Assembly (NCBI RefSeq): GCF_900090285.1 | Contig: NZ_LT607754.1 | Span: forward strand, 5,358,001 to 5,422,000 | DNA from: Micromonospora inositola | Lineage (GTDB): Bacteria > Actinomycetota > Actinomycetes > Mycobacteriales > Micromonosporaceae | DNA length: 64,000 nt | Direction of reading: 5' to 3' | Shown here: one piece after another, positions 17,124-26,206 of the stretch | Position numbering within the stretch: position 1 is the stretch's first letter | How the letters are laid out: every line of letters starts with the position of its first letter | The notes under the pieces: generated by a model | Databases searched by the model: none | Told to the model about the DNA's origin: nothing | What the model saw: the letters and a program-made list of their open reading frames with translations, nothing else | Position numbers and translations under genes: made by a program

Positions 17124-17428
17124 ACCCCATCACGTCTTGAGGTGTGATCGTAGAAGCCGCCCGGGAAACCTCGCGGGCGCCGCCCGAAGCAGTGCCCGCA
17201 CGGCGATCGACCTGCTCCACTCCCACGTACAGCTGGTTGCTTCGGGGACGACGCACCGCTGCGCCAGGATCTGCATCAATCTGGCGGCTCCGGCGCTGGG
17301 TCGCCGTGACGGTCGAGCTGGCCATCGAAGCGGGTTCGATCCGTAACGTCGGCAGCTTGACGACTTCGGTCTTCTCTGGGAGCTCACGCCCAGTGCAGCC
17401 GCAAACGCCTTACGGCCCTGACCTGCTC
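17124..17428. other. Intergenic upstream of chitinase
   Basis: About 300 bases after the hexamer repeat and before a candidate chitinase promoter. No recognisable gene on either strand. Confidence 0.35.
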
Positions 17429-17457
17429 TTGACCGCCGAATGTGATCGGCTTAGCTT
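17429..17457 (+). promoter_or_regulatory. Candidate chitinase promoter
   Basis: TTGACC (17429-17434) and TAGCTT (17452-17457) are spaced by 17 bases, a good match to an actinobacterial housekeeping promoter. They lie 57 bases before the chitinase ATG. The 5' leader is unusually AT-rich for this window. No DasR-type ACTGGTCTAGACCAGT-like box was seen. Confidence 0.4.
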
Positions 17458-17513
17458 CTTCGATAAGAAAGGTCTCTTTACTAATCTCGCTCCGTCCCTC
17501 CGTGGGAGTGCCG

Positions 17514-18857
17514 ATGCGACCATTCCACCACCGCCACCTCACCGCCCTCGTCGCCCTGGCGACCGTGCTGGTCACCGCCACCCCGCCGACCGCCGCGAGC
17601 GCGGATGACAGCCCGAACCGCCGGGCCGGTTACCACCGGGTCGGCTACTTCACCCAGTGGGGCATCTACGGCCGGGCCTTCCCAGTCAAGAAGCTCGACA
17701 CCTCCGGGGCGGCGAGCCGCCTCACCCACGTCAACTACGCCTTCGGCAACGTCAGCGAGGACGGGCGCTGCTATGTGGACGGTGGGGCGGGCGAGGGTGA
17801 CGCCTGGGCCGACTACCAGCGTCCCGTCCCGGCGGAGGAGAGCGTCGACGGAGTTGCCGACGCCTGGGGCGAACCGCTCAACGGCAACTTCGGCCAACTG
17901 GCCAAGCTCAAGGCCAAGCACCCCGATCTGAAGGTGCTGATCTCGCTGGGCGGCTGGAGCTGGTCGACGTACTTCTCCAACGCCGCCCGCACCGACGCCT
18001 CCCGCAGGGCGTTCGTCGCCTCCTGCATCGACCTCTACCTCAAGGGCAACCTCCCAGTCCTGGACGGTGGCAGTGGCGGCCCGGCCGCGGCCGCCGGCGT
18101 CTTCGACGGCATCGATCTGGACTGGGAGTGGCCGAACTGGCCGGGTGAGCCGGGCAACGTGATCCGCCCGGAGGACCGGCAGAACTTCACCAAGCTGCTC
18201 GCCGAGTTCCGCCGGCAACTCGACGCGTACGGCCGGAAAACCCGCAAGCACTACCCGCTGACCGCCTTTCTGCCGGCCAATCCGGCGACGATGGACGCCG
18301 GGTATGAGGGGCGCGAGATCTTCCCGTACCTGGACTTCGCAACGGTGCAGGGGTACGACTTCCACGGCGCCTGGGACGCGGTGACAAACCAGCAGTCGGC
18401 GCTGCGTGTGCCGGCGGGAGCGCCGGACAGCCCGGACTTCTCCGCCGAGGTGGCGATCGACGGCTGGATCGCCCGCGGTGCGCCGCGCGAGAAACTGGTC
18501 CTGGGAATCCCGTACTACGGTCGGGGCTGGACGGACGTCACCGGGGGTGGGAACGGCCTGTTCCAGCCCGCGGCCGGGCCCGCGCCGGCCACCTTCGAGG
18601 CCGGATACGAGGACTACCGGCGGCTCAAGACCCTGGCCGGCAATGGCTTCACCGTTCACCGCGACCTTCGTGCCGGGCACGCCTGGTTGTTCGACGGCAC
18701 GACGTTCTGGACATACGATGATCCGGCGGTGGTGCTGCAGAAGACGCTGTACATCCGGCGGGCCGGCCTGGCCGGAGCAATGGTCTGGTCGCTGGACGGC
18801 GACGACGACAACGCCACGTTGACCAAGACGATCAGCCTCGGACTTGCGACGCCGTAG
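17514..18857 (+). CDS. Secreted GH18 chitinase
   Basis: A 447-aa glycoside hydrolase family 18 enzyme. Residues 1-28 form a Sec signal peptide (basic start, hydrophobic core, cleavage near TAASA-DD). The mature protein is a TIM barrel with VGYFTQWGIYGR at strand 1, LISLGGWSWSTYF, and the catalytic DGIDLDWEWP (about 198-207, acid Glu at the end). Later come VQGYDFHGAWD and MVWSLDGDD. It hydrolyses chitin by substrate-assisted catalysis outside the cell. No carbohydrate-binding domain is present. GGGAG lies just before the ATG. Confidence 0.93.
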   Translation: MRPFHHRHLTALVALATVLVTATPPTAASADDSPNRRAGYHRVGYFTQWGIYGRAFPVKKLDTSGAASRLTHVNYAFGNVSEDGRCYVDGGAGEGDAWADYQRPVPAEESVDGVADAWGEPLNGNFGQLAKLKAKHPDLKVLISLGGWSWSTYFSNAARTDASRRAFVASCIDLYLKGNLPVLDGGSGGPAAAAGVFDGIDLDWEWPNWPGEPGNVIRPEDRQNFTKLLAEFRRQLDAYGRKTRKHYPLTAFLPANPATMDAGYEGREIFPYLDFATVQGYDFHGAWDAVTNQQSALRVPAGAPDSPDFSAEVAIDGWIARGAPREKLVLGIPYYGRGWTDVTGGGNGLFQPAAGPAPATFEAGYEDYRRLKTLAGNGFTVHRDLRAGHAWLFDGTTFWTYDDPAVVLQKTLYIRRAGLAGAMVWSLDGDDDNATLTKTISLGLATP

Positions 18858-18911
18858 CCGTACCTCGCGGCCCTCGTAGCGCTCCTACCGGCCCACCCAG
18901 CAAACCCCACC

Positions 18912-18947
18912 GCCCGCCGCCGACCGATTCCTCGGCCGGCGGCGGGC
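18912..18947. terminator. Intrinsic terminator after chitinase
   Basis: Perfect 10-bp GC arms GCCCGCCGCC (18912-18921) and GGCGGCGGGC (18938-18947) with a 16-nt loop, 55 bases after the chitinase stop. It can also serve the convergent pyridoxal kinase. Confidence 0.7.
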
Positions 18948-19070
18948 CGGTAGGCCGTGGCCGAGGACCACGCGCGGCGGTACGGGCATCCGAGGCAAGG
19001 CCAGCCGCGACGTCTTCCGATGATCGCCTTCTACCACCACCGAGGCCGACAACGCCGCCCGACGCAGCCA

Positions 19071-19925
19071 CTACGTGGCGTACGGCTTGGCGGCGAACCT
19101 CTTGGGCGGGTCAGCGATCGCGTCCTGGGCGGCGATCAGCTGGATCTCGCGGGTGCCTGCCGCGAGGGTCGCCTCAAGAACGGTGAAGATAGCGGCGGCG
19201 GTATGCTCCAGCGCCGTGGCGGGCGAGCCGGTCGTCAACAGGTGCGCGAGATACAACGCCGCCGTGACGTCGCCGGCGCCATTCGGGCTGATCGGCAGCA
19301 GCGGCGTGGTCACCGCCCAAGCGCCCTCGTCCGACACGGCCACCATCTCCAGCGACCCGTCAGGGACGTCACCGTGCAGCACACTGGTGACCAGAACGTG
19401 CCGCGGCCCCATCCCGCGCACGACGTCGACCGCCTCCAGCAGCTCCCTCGGCGAGTCCGTCGCACGACCCGCGAGGAACTCCAACTCGAACTGATTCGGA
19501 GTGACGATGTCGGCGCGCGGCACCACCGTGTCCCGCATGTACTCGGGGATTCCCGGCCGTACGAACATGCCGCGGCCGACGTCGCCCATCACCGGGTCGC
19601 AGCAGTACACCGCATCCGGGTTGGCCGCCTTCACCTTCTCCACCGCGTCGAGGATCACCGCGCCCATCGCCGGGTCGCCCTGGTAGCCAGACAGCACCGC
19701 GTCGGCGTCCCCGAGGACCCCACGATCCTCGATGCCCGCGATCACCTCGGCAACATCGGCCGGCGCCAGAAGCGGCCCGCGCCACGCGCCGTACCCGGTG
19801 TGGTTGGAGAAATGAACGGTAAGCACCGGCCAGACCTCGTGGCCCAGCCGCTGCAGGGGGAAGACGGCAGCGGAGTTGCCGACGTGACCGTAGGCGACCG
19901 AGGATTGGATGGACAGGATCTTCAC
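19071..19925 (-). CDS. pdxY: Pyridoxal kinase
   Basis: A 284-aa ribokinase-fold enzyme that phosphorylates pyridoxal with ATP for the B6 salvage pathway. Family blocks: VKILSIQSSVAYGHVGNSAA, then WPVLTVHFSNHTGYG, the DPVMGDVGRG segment, TPNQFELEFLAG, and the anion-hole/catalytic motif PNGAGDVTAALYLAHL near residue 220. The GTG at 19925 is preferred because the family starts at the KILSIQS strand; upstream sequence is not family-like. It stands alone. Confidence 0.92.
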   Translation of the reverse strand: MKILSIQSSVAYGHVGNSAAVFPLQRLGHEVWPVLTVHFSNHTGYGAWRGPLLAPADVAEVIAGIEDRGVLGDADAVLSGYQGDPAMGAVILDAVEKVKAANPDAVYCCDPVMGDVGRGMFVRPGIPEYMRDTVVPRADIVTPNQFELEFLAGRATDSPRELLEAVDVVRGMGPRHVLVTSVLHGDVPDGSLEMVAVSDEGAWAVTTPLLPISPNGAGDVTAALYLAHLLTTGSPATALEHTAAAIFTVLEATLAAGTREIQLIAAQDAIADPPKRFAAKPYAT

Positions 19926-20191
19926 ACGGCTAATGGTGGCACCTACCGGCGGAGCCGGATGCACCGATCACCCTCGTGCCGGATGATGGGCCTCCGGCCC
20001 GGGGTCGGCCACGCTGCTGGGCAGACCCGTCAGCGGGCATGCGTGGCGGCGACGAGCCGGGTTATCTCGTCGCCGTCCGTGGCCTCGCGTCCATTGCGCT
20101 GCACCGGTGCCCCCAGGGACTGGGGCGTGACAGGGCCGCCGCCGGCATGGGAAGCTACCGGCCGGTAACGTCGTCGACGGAAGGCAGCGAC

Positions 20192-21118
20192 ATGACGGAC
20201 GTGGCGGCTCCCAGCTGGCAGACGCCGGCAACACTCGACCCGGCCGTCGTGCGCCACGCCTGGCGGGTGACCGAGCCCCTGCATGGGATGATCTACTTCG
20301 CGCCCGAGGCGCACGAGCGGTACGCCGCCCTCGGCATCGCCGAGCCGGCCGGCTACTTCGCCTCCCGGGCGGCTGCCCTGGGGCCGGTCGGCCCCGGCCC
20401 GGTCGTTGCCAGCTTCTTCAACTTCAACCCGGACCTGGTCGCCCGGGTGCTGCCGGCCGCCTGGGAGCGGGCGACGCCGGCGGCCGTGCTGGCCGCCCGG
20501 CTGCAGGCTGCCGGCGCGGCCCTGTCCCGCGCGCTCGGCGACGCGGTGCACGGCCCGGAGATGGTCGAGGCCGCTGAGCTGGCCCGTTGCGCCGCCGAGT
20601 CCGCCACCGCCTACCCCGAGGGGCGGCCACTGTTCGCCGCCCACGCCGCGCTGCCCTGGCCGGAGCAGCCGCATCTGATTCTCTGGCAGGCCCAGACGGT
20701 CCTGCGGGAGTTCCGCGGCGACGGGCACGTGGCCGCCCTGGTGCTCGCCGGCCTGACCGGGTTGGAGGCACTGGTCCTGCACGCCGCGTCCGGTGAGGTG
20801 CCGGTCCGCTTCCTGCGCCGCACCCGCGGCTGGAACGGCGAGCAGTGGGCTGACGCGATCGAGCGGCTGCGCGGGCGCGGGTTGATCGAGGGCGACGAGC
20901 CGGCGTTGAGCGACAGCGGACGGGCGCAGCGCGCGTGGATCGAGGCGGCCACCGACCGGCTCGCCACGCCCGCGTACGCGGTGCTCGGCGCCGACGGGTG
21001 CGCCCGCCTCGCCGAGCTGACCCGGCCAATGAGCCGGGCAGTGGTCGACGCCGGACTGCTCAACGTCGACAACGCCGTGCCGTCGCGTGCCGACCGGGTG
21101 GCGTCCCGCTCGACGTGA
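20192..21118 (+). CDS. SCO6745 family protein
   Basis: A 308-aa protein matching the actinobacterial SCO6745 group: WRVTEPLHGMIYFAPEAHE at the N-terminus, then FFNFNPDLVARVLPAAWERA, LPWPEQPHLILWQAQTVLRE, and a C-terminal winged-helix-like stretch RRTRGWNGEQWADAIERLRG. The N-terminal half is helical. The function is unknown; a ligand-binding or regulatory role is possible. ATG 20192 follows GGAAGGCAG. Confidence 0.85.
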   Translation: MTDVAAPSWQTPATLDPAVVRHAWRVTEPLHGMIYFAPEAHERYAALGIAEPAGYFASRAAALGPVGPGPVVASFFNFNPDLVARVLPAAWERATPAAVLAARLQAAGAALSRALGDAVHGPEMVEAAELARCAAESATAYPEGRPLFAAHAALPWPEQPHLILWQAQTVLREFRGDGHVAALVLAGLTGLEALVLHAASGEVPVRFLRRTRGWNGEQWADAIERLRGRGLIEGDEPALSDSGRAQRAWIEAATDRLATPAYAVLGADGCARLAELTRPMSRAVVDAGLLNVDNAVPSRADRVASRST

Positions 21119-21723
21119 GCCCGGCTCAGTTCTTCTCTGGTCCACGCTGCTCGCCTCGATTGATCATGCCGGCGCTACGCTGACCGTCCCCGCCGGGCCC
21201 GAGCGCAGGCGTCGTCTCACTGTGCGGGCCCGGCACCGTCCCAGGCCGACGCCGCCTCAACCCCCGACGTACGAGATGAAGAGCAGGTCGGAAGCCAACT
21301 CGCCGCCAGCACCCTCCTGGTGCTCGGCCTGCACCTCGCGCGGGGCATGTTCGCCGCAGCGAGATCATCGAGCTGCTGCACGCGGGCCGGGCGGCCGGCC
21401 GGTGCACGGCACTCGAGCTCGCCACCGGTGACACGCCCGAGCTGCGCCGAGCGGGGCTCTGGGCGCTCGGATTCGTGGCCAAAGCGCAGGATGTCGTGTC
21501 CCACACGGTGGAGCTTTCCCTGGCCGGGCAAGTCGGCCGCCGCCCTCCGTACCGTTACCCGTGGTCGTACACGGTCACGGCGATGTCGGGCTCGCAGAGG
21601 GTTCGCACGATCAGGCGACCCGGGTAAGTAGGCAGCCTCGAGGTTGGTACCACACTCCTCTCCCTGAGGGCCGGGTTGAGGCGATCAACTGTCGTCGGCT
21701 TGGCTGGTTGACAGAGTGAGATC
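21119..21723. other. Intergenic with a cryptic reading frame
   Basis: 605 bases between the SCO6745 gene and the broken tandem ltrA. It contains a startless, apparently coding frame at 21355-21627 (listed separately). The rest shows nothing recognisable. Confidence 0.4.
21355..21627 (+). pseudogene. Startless hypothetical reading frame
   Basis: The plus strand reads RSEIIELLHAGRAAGR, TALELATGDTPELRRAGLW and LGFVAKAQDVVSHTVELSL up to TAA at 21625. The helical amphipathic pattern looks protein-like. A neighbouring frame just upstream reads QLAASTLLVLGLHLARGMF, which would join it after a single frameshift near 21350. I do not recognise the family. It could be a decayed gene; chance coding in GC-rich DNA is not excluded. 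Confidence 0.3.
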
Positions 21724-24196
21724 GTGCGGGGCTTCGGTCGAACTGCGTGGGCCCGCGAGGAGGGCGGAGTCAGCCGGCTAGAGCTGTTCCTGGACCTGAT
21801 CTTCGTGTTCGCGTTCCTGAACATCACCGGGGTCACCGCCGAGCAGCTCAATCCGGCCGGCCTTCCCCGCGGTCTGTGCTGCTCGTCCTGCTGTGGGGTT
21901 GCTGGGCCCCGTATGCCTGGCTCGGCAACATGGTCCGGCTCGACCGAGGCGTCATGCCGGTCTTCATGTTCGGACTCAGCGCGACGCTCCTCGTGATGGG
22001 CCTGACGGTCCGCGAGGCGTTCTTCGACCGTCCCGGCGGGCTATCGGGACCGGTCGTATTCGCGGTGTGCTACCTGATCGCCCGCGGCAGCGCTCTTGTC
22101 CTCGCTTCCGCCGCCGGCCTGACCGAGCCGGGGACGCGGCGGCAGTATTTGAGAGCCCTGCCGCCGCTGGGGGCGGGAACGATAGCGCTGCTGGCTGCTG
22201 CCATCGTCCCCGAGTACGTGAACGGCGCGGTGGCCCGCGAATGGACCAGGTTTTCCCTGGTGGCCTGCGCGATCGTCGCCGGGTACACCGGCACGTTGCT
22301 GCTCGGCACCGGAGCCTGGCGAATTAGATCCATCCCGTACTGGGCCGAACGGCACAGCTTGATCATTCTGATCGGCTTCGGTGAGGCCATCATCTCGGTA
22401 GGGTTGAGCCAGGGCGCCGCAGTGGCCCAACCGCTCACCCTGACCGTGCTGGCCGGCGCGCTGCTCGGCGTCGTGCTTGCCGGGGCGCTGTGGTGGAGCT
22501 ACTTCGACGTGGCCCGGTTCGCGGCGGAGCTAGCGCTGCAACGAAAGTCGGAGGCCCGCCGAGCCCTCTTGGGGCGGGATGCGTACATCTTCTTGCACCT
22601 GCCGATGACGGCCGGGCTCGTACTGGTCGCCCTCGGCATCAAGCACGCACTCGCCGAGCTGCGGGTTCCGTCGGACGCATCGGTCTGGATAGGGCTGGTG
22701 GTGCTCTACGGCGGTGTGATCCTCTATCTCGTCGGCCTGATTCTGTTCGAGGTGCGGACGCTGCGCCTGCTCGGCCGGTCACCGCTCCTCGGGATCCTCC
22801 TGGTGAGCTGCCTGGCGATGATCGGGCCCCGGTTGCCCGTGCTGGCCCAGCTGGCGCTGTTGACCGCAGCGGTGGGTGCAATGGGACTGGCCGACGCCAC
22901 AATCTTCCGGCGCCGCCACCGCCAGCTGCACGCGGCGATCCAACCGATGGCCGCGCAATCCGGGGTGACGCCGAAGGAACTCTTCTTCGACCTGGTCTTC
23001 GTGTACGCGTTCCTGCAGGTCGCCGCCCTGATGTCCGACGATCCCACCTGGCACGGCGTGGTGCGCGGGTTGCTGGTGCTCGTGGTGCTCTGGTTCGCCT
23101 GGTCCATGTACACCTGGCTGGCCGTCGCGGTCCGCTCGGAGAGCCCGGTGGTGCGTCTGGTGATGGTGGTGGTGGTCGCGTTGACTGCGGTGATCACGCT
23201 GGCCAGCCCGCAGGCATTCAACGATGCCCGCGGTGGTCTCTCCGGGCCAGTGGTCTTCGTGGCCTGTTACGGGCTGATTCGGCTCCTGCACCTCGGCGCG
23301 TTCTGGCTCGTCAACCGGCAAGACCCGACGCAGCGGCCCGCAGTGGCGCACAGCGCGGTGCCGACCCTTCTAGCGCTCGCCATGCTGTCGGCTGCCGCGT
23401 TGATACCGCACCCCGTCGGCGACATCCGGCTGTTGACCCCGGTGCGCGCGGGGCTCTGGATCGCCGCCATCGCCGTGGACCTGGTCGGCAACGCCCTGAG
23501 CGGGCTCCGTCACTGGGGGGTATGGTCCGCGGAGCACTGGGCAGATCGGCACAGTTTGATCATCATCATCGCGCTCGGCCAAGCGGTCATCTCGATGGGC
23601 ACGGCCGTGGCTTACACACCGATCTCCGCCCGGATCATCATCGCCGCCGCGCTCGGCACGGCTCTGCTGGCCGCGCTGTGGTGGATCTACTTCGGTGCGG
23701 CAGCCACCGTCGGCGAGCGGGCCCTCGCAGCGAGCGGCAGAGCCACGCGTACGGCGATCGCCCGAGACGCCTACACCTTCCTGCATCTGCCGATGGTCGC
23801 CGGCATCGTTCTGGTCTCCCTCGGACTCGGCAAGACGATGTCGGTGCTGGGCAGCCCGGGCCTGTTCGAACTCGGGTGCCGGTTCACGGGCTCGCCCACC
23901 TCGCTCTCTTCGGCGGCGTTATCGTCTACCTGCTCGCCGACCACGGCTTCCGTTGGCGGGTGTCCCGCCGCGCCAACCGGCAACGGATAGCCCAGACCTT
24001 GGTGGTGACGGCGATGGTACCGGCCACCGCCCGGCTTCCGGCGCTGACCTCGCTCGCCTCACTGGCCGCAGTCTGCCTCGGGTTCATGATGATCGAGGTG
24101 GCACGTGGGAACGCGCCAGCGCGGCCGAGATCGCACCCCGTCCTGCCCGATCGGCCGCTGGACCGGGCAGCGCCCAAAACCCCAGAACACCCATGA
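21724..24196 (+). pseudogene. Tandem LtrA gene with two frameshifts
   Basis: Reconstructed as about 823 residues containing two consecutive LtrA domains. The first begins with LELFLDLIFVFAFLNITG, the second with PKELFFDLVFVYAFLQVAAL near 22970. Each carries a WAxRHSLIIxIxxGxAxISxG block. The first frame breaks near 21873-21879 and the main frame breaks near 23874; each is explained by loss of one base. The last 100 residues continue in a third frame to TGA 24196. GTG 21724 is the likely start. It is either a recent pseudogene or carries two sequencing indels. Function of LtrA is unknown. Confidence 0.75.
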
Positions 24197-24317
24197 AACC
24201 CGCCGAGGTATCCCCCGCGTCACGCCGAACGGGAGTTCCGTCGTCACGAATTGCGCGCCGACGAGGCCGCTGTACTCCTCGCGGGACGGCGGTGACCGAC
24301 CCGGCGCCGCCCGTTGA

Positions 24318-25373
24318 TCACCCCTCCTTGAGCTGCTCGCGCACCCGCGGTGCGACCTCGGTGCCGAACAGGCGGATGTTCTCCATGAGGACGGCGTGCG
24401 GCATCGGCCCCATGCCGTACTTCAGGTCGAAGCGGCTGGCGTCGAGCGTGGTCACGGTCCGGACGATGCGCCGGGCGACGGTGTCGGGTGAGCCGACGTA
24501 GAGCGAGCCGTACTCGACCTCGTGCTCGAAGTACTCCCGGGTGATCTCCGGGAAGCCGCGCTGCCAGCGGGCCTCCAGCATGAACGTCTCGTAGGTGGGC
24601 CAGTACTCCTCCCGCGCCTGCTCGTCGGTGGCCGCGACGTGCCCGGGCGAGTGCACCCCGATCGGCAGGGGCGCGAAGCCCGCCTGGTCCGTGGCTGCCC
24701 GGTAGAGCGTGGAGAGCCGGGCGAAGCGGGCCGGATTGCCGCCGATGATGGCGAGCATCAGCGAGAACCCGTACCGGGCGGCACGGACGACCGACGCCGG
24801 GTTCCCGCCGACGCCCACCCAGGTCGGCAGCGCGCCGCCGGCGGTACGCGGGTAGACCTGCAACCCCGGCACGGCCGCCCGGGTGGTTCCGGACCAGGTG
24901 ACCGGTTCCTCCGCGCGCAGCCGGGCGAACAGCTCCAGCTTCTCCTCGAACAGGCGGTCGTAGTCGGCGAGGTCGAACCCGAACAGCGGAAACGACTCTT
25001 TGCTGGAGCCACGGCCGAGGATCACCTCGGCCCGGCCGGCGGAGAGGGCGTCCAGGGTCGCGTACCGCTGGAAGACCCGGACCGGGTCGTCCGAGCTCAG
25101 CACCGTCACCGCGGACCCCAGCCGGATCCGGGAGGTCCGCGCGGCGACCGCGGCCAGCACCAGGTCGGGCGCGGGCAGCGGTATCTCCTCGATGTGGTGC
25201 TCGCCCAGTCCGAAGAAGTCGAGCCCCGACTCTTCCGCGAGGACCCCCTCCGCGACCAGCTCGCGGATGTTCTGTGGCTGGCCCAGCAGCCGCCCGTCAC
25301 TGCCGAGCGTCATCTCTCCGAAGCTGTCGATCCCGAGCACGATCGGGTGCCCACCTCGTGTATCCACCGTCAC
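24318..25373 (-). CDS. LLM-class flavin-dependent oxidoreductase
   Basis: A 351-aa bacterial luciferase-like TIM barrel. Family blocks: DFFGLGEHHIEEIPLPAPDL, SRIRLGSAVTVLSSDDPVR, RAEVILGRGSSKESFPLFG and WVGVGGNPASVVRAARYGF. It uses FMN or F420 as cofactor with unknown substrate. Several GTG codons lie near the start; 25373 is used, but 25367 is equally possible. It is a close paralogue of the gene at 26207, sharing these blocks almost word for word. It diverges from the NADP oxidoreductase gene over a region with two palindromic operators. Confidence 0.9.
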   Translation of the reverse strand: MTVDTRGGHPIVLGIDSFGEMTLGSDGRLLGQPQNIRELVAEGVLAEESGLDFFGLGEHHIEEIPLPAPDLVLAAVAARTSRIRLGSAVTVLSSDDPVRVFQRYATLDALSAGRAEVILGRGSSKESFPLFGFDLADYDRLFEEKLELFARLRAEEPVTWSGTTRAAVPGLQVYPRTAGGALPTWVGVGGNPASVVRAARYGFSLMLAIIGGNPARFARLSTLYRAATDQAGFAPLPIGVHSPGHVAATDEQAREEYWPTYETFMLEARWQRGFPEITREYFEHEVEYGSLYVGSPDTVARRIVRTVTTLDASRFDLKYGMGPMPHAVLMENIRLFGTEVAPRVREQLKEG

Positions 25374-25402
25374 CACGACCCCCAAGGTGTGATCGAGACA
25401 TC

Positions 25403-25416
25403 CTTGACCGGTCAAG
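25403..25416. promoter_or_regulatory. Operator palindrome 1
   Basis: CTTGACCGGTCAAG is a perfect 14-bp palindrome in the 87-bp region between the divergent LLM and NADP oxidoreductase genes. It overlaps a TTGACC that could be a -35 element in either direction. A second, near-identical copy lies 27 bp away. The regulator is not encoded nearby. Confidence 0.6.
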
Positions 25417-25430
25417 CATAGGAGATATTG

Positions 25431-25442
25431 TTGACCGATCAA
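25431..25442. promoter_or_regulatory. Operator palindrome 2
   Basis: TTGACCGATCAA is the second copy of the palindrome core, with one mismatch (A for G). Its centre is 27 bp, about 2.5 helical turns, from that of the first. It ends 18 bases before the ATG of the NADP oxidoreductase, so binding would block that promoter or its translation start. Confidence 0.55.
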
Positions 25443-25460
25443 GGAAATGAGGTGGCAGCC

Positions 25461-26168
25461 ATGGGTGACGACGATCTCGCCAGGTCAGGCGGCGACCCGG
25501 CCGTGCCGGCCGGTCTGCCCGCCCCGCCACCGCCGCCGCGGATCGCCGTGCTCGGCGCGGGGCACACCGGTCCGGTGATCGCCCGGGTCGCGATGGCCGC
25601 CGGGTATCCGGTGTCGATCGCGGCCTCCGGTGACCCCGCCAACATCGCCCTGATCACCGAGATCCTGGCCCCCGGCGCCGAGCCGCGCTGGGCCGCCGAC
25701 GCCGTCGCGGACGCCGAGATCGTGGTGCTGGCCATACCGCTGCACCGGTTCCCGACCCTCGACCCCGCCCTGGTCGCCAACCGGCTCGTGGTCGACACGA
25801 TGAACTACTGGCCGCCCGTCGACGGCGTCCAGAAGATGTTCGACGATCCCCGGTACGGCAGCAGCGAGATCGTCCAGCACCGGCTCGCCCGGTCGACGGT
25901 CGTCAAGACGCTGAACCACATCGGCTACCACGAGTTGGAGGACGACCGCCGCCCGGCCGCCGCGCCGGGCCGCCGGGCGCTGGGCATCGCCGGGGACGAC
26001 CTGGGCGCGGTGAAGATCGTGGCGGACCTGATCGAGGGCATCGGCTACGACGCCGTCCGGCTCGACAGCCTGCGCGCCGGCCGCCTCCTTCAACCCGGCG
26101 GCCCGGTCTTCGGCGCACCGCTGCGCCGGACCGACTTCGAGGCGGCACTCGCCGCCGAGACCGCCTGA
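25461..26168 (+). CDS. F420-dependent NADP oxidoreductase-like protein
   Basis: A 235-aa protein with a Rossmann fold: PRIAVLGAGHTGPVIARVA at about residues 30-48, AEIVVLAIPLHRF, and VVDTMNYWPPVDG. This matches the NADPH:F420 reductase / Fno-like NAD(P)-binding family. It may feed reduced F420 or flavin to the flanking LLM enzymes. The first 28 residues are Pro/Ala-rich and variable. ATG 25461 is used; GTG 25452 is possible. The LLM gene follows after 38 bases. Confidence 0.82.
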   Translation: MGDDDLARSGGDPAVPAGLPAPPPPPRIAVLGAGHTGPVIARVAMAAGYPVSIAASGDPANIALITEILAPGAEPRWAADAVADAEIVVLAIPLHRFPTLDPALVANRLVVDTMNYWPPVDGVQKMFDDPRYGSSEIVQHRLARSTVVKTLNHIGYHELEDDRRPAAAPGRRALGIAGDDLGAVKIVADLIEGIGYDAVRLDSLRAGRLLQPGGPVFGAPLRRTDFEAALAAETA

Positions 26169-26206
26169 CCGACCCCGTTCCCGCAACCCGAGAGCGAGAG
26201 AACACC

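Noticed and set aside
22490..24196. 568-codon plus-strand frame read as an independent gene
   Set aside because: Its first 450 codons are out-of-frame with the LtrA coding sequence; only the last 100 continue the tandem LtrA after a frameshift.
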